DNA of 64,000 nucleotides, from NCBI GenBank assembly GCA_907163375.1, contig CAJQUW010006351.1, positions 310,001-374,000 of the forward strand, in the 5' to 3' direction. Below are positions 62,318 through 64,000 of this stretch, piece after piece. Below the pieces are notes generated by a model. That model ran no database searches and was not told where the DNA came from. It saw nothing but the letters and a program-made list of their open reading frames with translations. Both the position numbers and the translations under genes were made by a program. This DNA is from Prostheceraeus crozeri (taxonomy: Eukaryota > Platyhelminthes > Polycladida > Euryleptidae). Position 1 is the stretch's first letter. Each line of letters opens with the position of its first letter.

Positions 62318-62596
62318 GCAAAGAAGATTCCTTGCGTTCTTTGTGGTATCCAATTCCTCTCGTTAACTGATCAAATGTCTGTTACATTGTCAAATACGAA
62401 TTCAGATGCAGTTATATTGGTCAGACGACAAGATGTCTTGGCGTTAGAATCAAGAAGTACTATCCAGCGTTGCCACCGCTGCGCATGCGAGGATGAACCT
62501 AAACTTGTGCGGATTAAGGTCTCAAAAGAATGGACCTTTATTTGTGGTTATGAATTAATAAGAGATGTTTTTGAAGCACCGGTAGCTTGCTGTTAA
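62318..62596 (+). CDS. Candidate second exon or small Cys-rich frame
   Basis: Open from the acceptor CCTCAG|GCAAAG to a TAA at 62594: AKKIPCVLCGIQF ... RCHRCACEDEPKLVRIKV ... FICGYELIRDVFEAPVACC. Two CxxC pairs (CVLC, CHRC) suggest a zinc-binding fold. An ATG at 62306 allows it to be a 96-codon stand-alone frame instead. I do not recognise the family. Confidence 0.33.
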   Translation, partial: AKKIPCVLCGIQFLSLTDQMSVTLSNTNSDAVILVRRQDVLALESRSTIQRCHRCACEDEPKLVRIKVSKEWTFICGYELIRDVFEAPVACC

Positions 62597-63460
62597 TATT
62601 AAACAGTTTTTCTACTAGAATTGCTACTTTGAATTTAATTAACATGATTTAGCTATTAGGCTATCAATAAATATTTAGGTGTGCCTTTAGCTGAAAGTGA
62701 CATTGATCTGATCTCCGAATTTTTTAACTGGTATTTGTGAGTTATATCGATTTGGGTGCTTTGTTAATGTTGACATAACGTGTTTTAATTTACTTGTGAC
62801 AATAATAATGACAACTTAGTGACAACAAGCTCAAAACACATAAGCGCGGAGCCAGTTGTCGATGTGGTTGAGCCATACTGGCTATTCGCATCAATGAACT
62901 CGAAAGAAACAAATAGGTCGATATATTCACGCACGCGGAAGTCATGGTACCGACCAATTTCGTTTCAGGGACGAAGTTTTTAATTGTTATGAGAGAGAAG
63001 TCTATGATGATAAAGCGCAAAACTGCTTGTCAGTGCATCCAGGGCGTGCAATCCTTCGTTGAAGTCTGATTTCAAACTTCATATATATGATTTGCTTTTT
63101 CCAGTATGATGCTGCTATCATTTAGTAACCGACATTACTTAAAAAGTATTGATCTTTTTTTGAACATTTGTGCACGTTGTGCATTTAAATATATATTTGT
63201 ACACATCTAGGTCCTATACATGTTTTGTTCTGTCTAATACTTGTACTGCTTATTTAAACGATTTGAACTGGATATTCATAAAACCTTGATCAGGCCAGAA
63301 ACAAGTGTCTAGGTACAGAAACTTTCCTTCGTAAACATTTTCCATGAAACAAATTATCGATCTACTGCTTAGTAGTCCACTACTCGCGGATAGAATTATT
63401 TCCTAGTTTTCTCATCGGCTTGACTTAAGACCTTCATTTATGATAACCTGCATCGATACT
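62597..63460. other. Stretch without a recognised feature
   Basis: AT-rich; short overlapping frames at 62790-63060 only. Confidence 0.45.
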
Positions 63461-64000
63461 AGGGTTGCACCGGATAGTGGTTTTGTTATCCGGTAACCGG
63501 ATAGTTGTCTATCCGGTACCGGATACCGGATAGTTCATATACATGTACATGTATTAACTAAGTGTTATTTAATGACATTGTATGTTGTACATTTACTCTC
63601 ATGTTGATCGCTTTTACCGTAAATATCCATTCTTTGAATTAAAGAGAAATTGAATGGAAATTATTTCAGGAGATGATTCCATTATTTTTATTGATATCGA
63701 AAACGTTTATGTCAAGCGGAAGTTCTTTCGCGAGATTATCAAGCAGTATGTATATAGTAAGAGAAATGAACGCACTTGTCTAAGGACCTCTGCAATCTTT
63801 GATTTATATATACTCCGTCTTCATCCATCTATAGCGAGAGATTATTCTCCTAATACAGGAATATTTATGAGGAAACACGAAGCCGTTTACTACCAAGGAA
63901 TGCCGAGAAATGCTATTTTTACACCACAATTTAAAGTGGCTGACGTCAAACTGATATTTTAGACTATTGATCAGCAGAATGAATAATAGATTTGATTTGA
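63461..64000 (+). mobile_element. Left end of a hAT-like element of the GGGTTGCACCGGATA family
   Basis: Begins CTAGGGTTGCACCGGATAG with dense CCGGATA/TATCCGG words. The following 250 bp are homologous to the inverted right half of the MITE at 26621..27216. A 102-codon frame (63654-63962) starts MEIISGDDSIIFIDIENVYV; its first part coincides with sequence shared with the MITE, so it may be element-derived. The element runs off the window. Confidence 0.65.

Overview
The window looks like a TE-rich invertebrate animal genome; I cannot name the species. The base composition is AT-rich. Its one clear host gene is a beta-tubulin gene on the minus strand, and nearly everything else is transposable-element (TE) sequence inside that gene's introns. 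The element mix (piggyBac, Tc1/mariner, pogo, hAT-like, Penelope-like, and CR1/Jockey- and RTE/ingi-type non-LTR elements) is typical of animals.

Host gene. Exon 1 (59934..59990, codons 1-19), exon 2 (22095..22559, codons 20-174) and the start of exon 3 (662 down to 1, codons 175-395; the last codons lie left of the window) are all open and join in phase 0 with GT/AG borders. The introns are about 37.4 kb (22560..59933) and 21.4 kb (663..22094). Sequence right of 59990 is upstream of the gene. It holds a weak candidate for a divergent two-exon gene (61073..62596) and one end of a hAT-like element (63461..end).

Intron 2 (663..22094). A decayed LINE reverse-transcriptase reading frame (1460..2185, resuming at 19640..20193) is split by one 17,445-bp element (2186..19630) with a perfect 9-bp target duplication. 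Its inverted arms are mostly a 175-bp satellite, about 25 units on the left and 7.7 on the right, capped by matching outer segments with a spaced 12-bp motif. Within this foldback-like element are a 2.35-kb hAT-type element with an 8-bp target duplication, a 3.22-kb tandem duplication that copied it with five satellite units, and, in the unpaired loop, a nearly complete piggyBac (12282..15835) flanked by TTAA. This is the most unusual structure in the window.

Intron 1 (22560..59933). Left to right: a broken Tc1; a degenerate gene of a repeat-borne protein family (25455..27845) interrupted by two MITEs; a mariner fragment; a DD41D mariner-like transposase; a 2.27-kb element with CAGGCCTG ends; a hAT-like C-terminal relic; three fragments of related RTE/ingi-type retrotransposons; two piggyBac ends; a Penelope-like 5' half with a GIY-YIG domain; a fairly complete CR1/Jockey-type LINE; a Penelope-like 3' half fused to a hAT-like fragment; a Tc1 element split by a pogo/Tigger element; a large hairpin-forming inverted repeat (56107..56848); and a pogo relic. 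No RNA genes, CRISPR arrays or bacterial-type operons were seen. The many short 175-bp-periodic reading frames are satellite, not genes.
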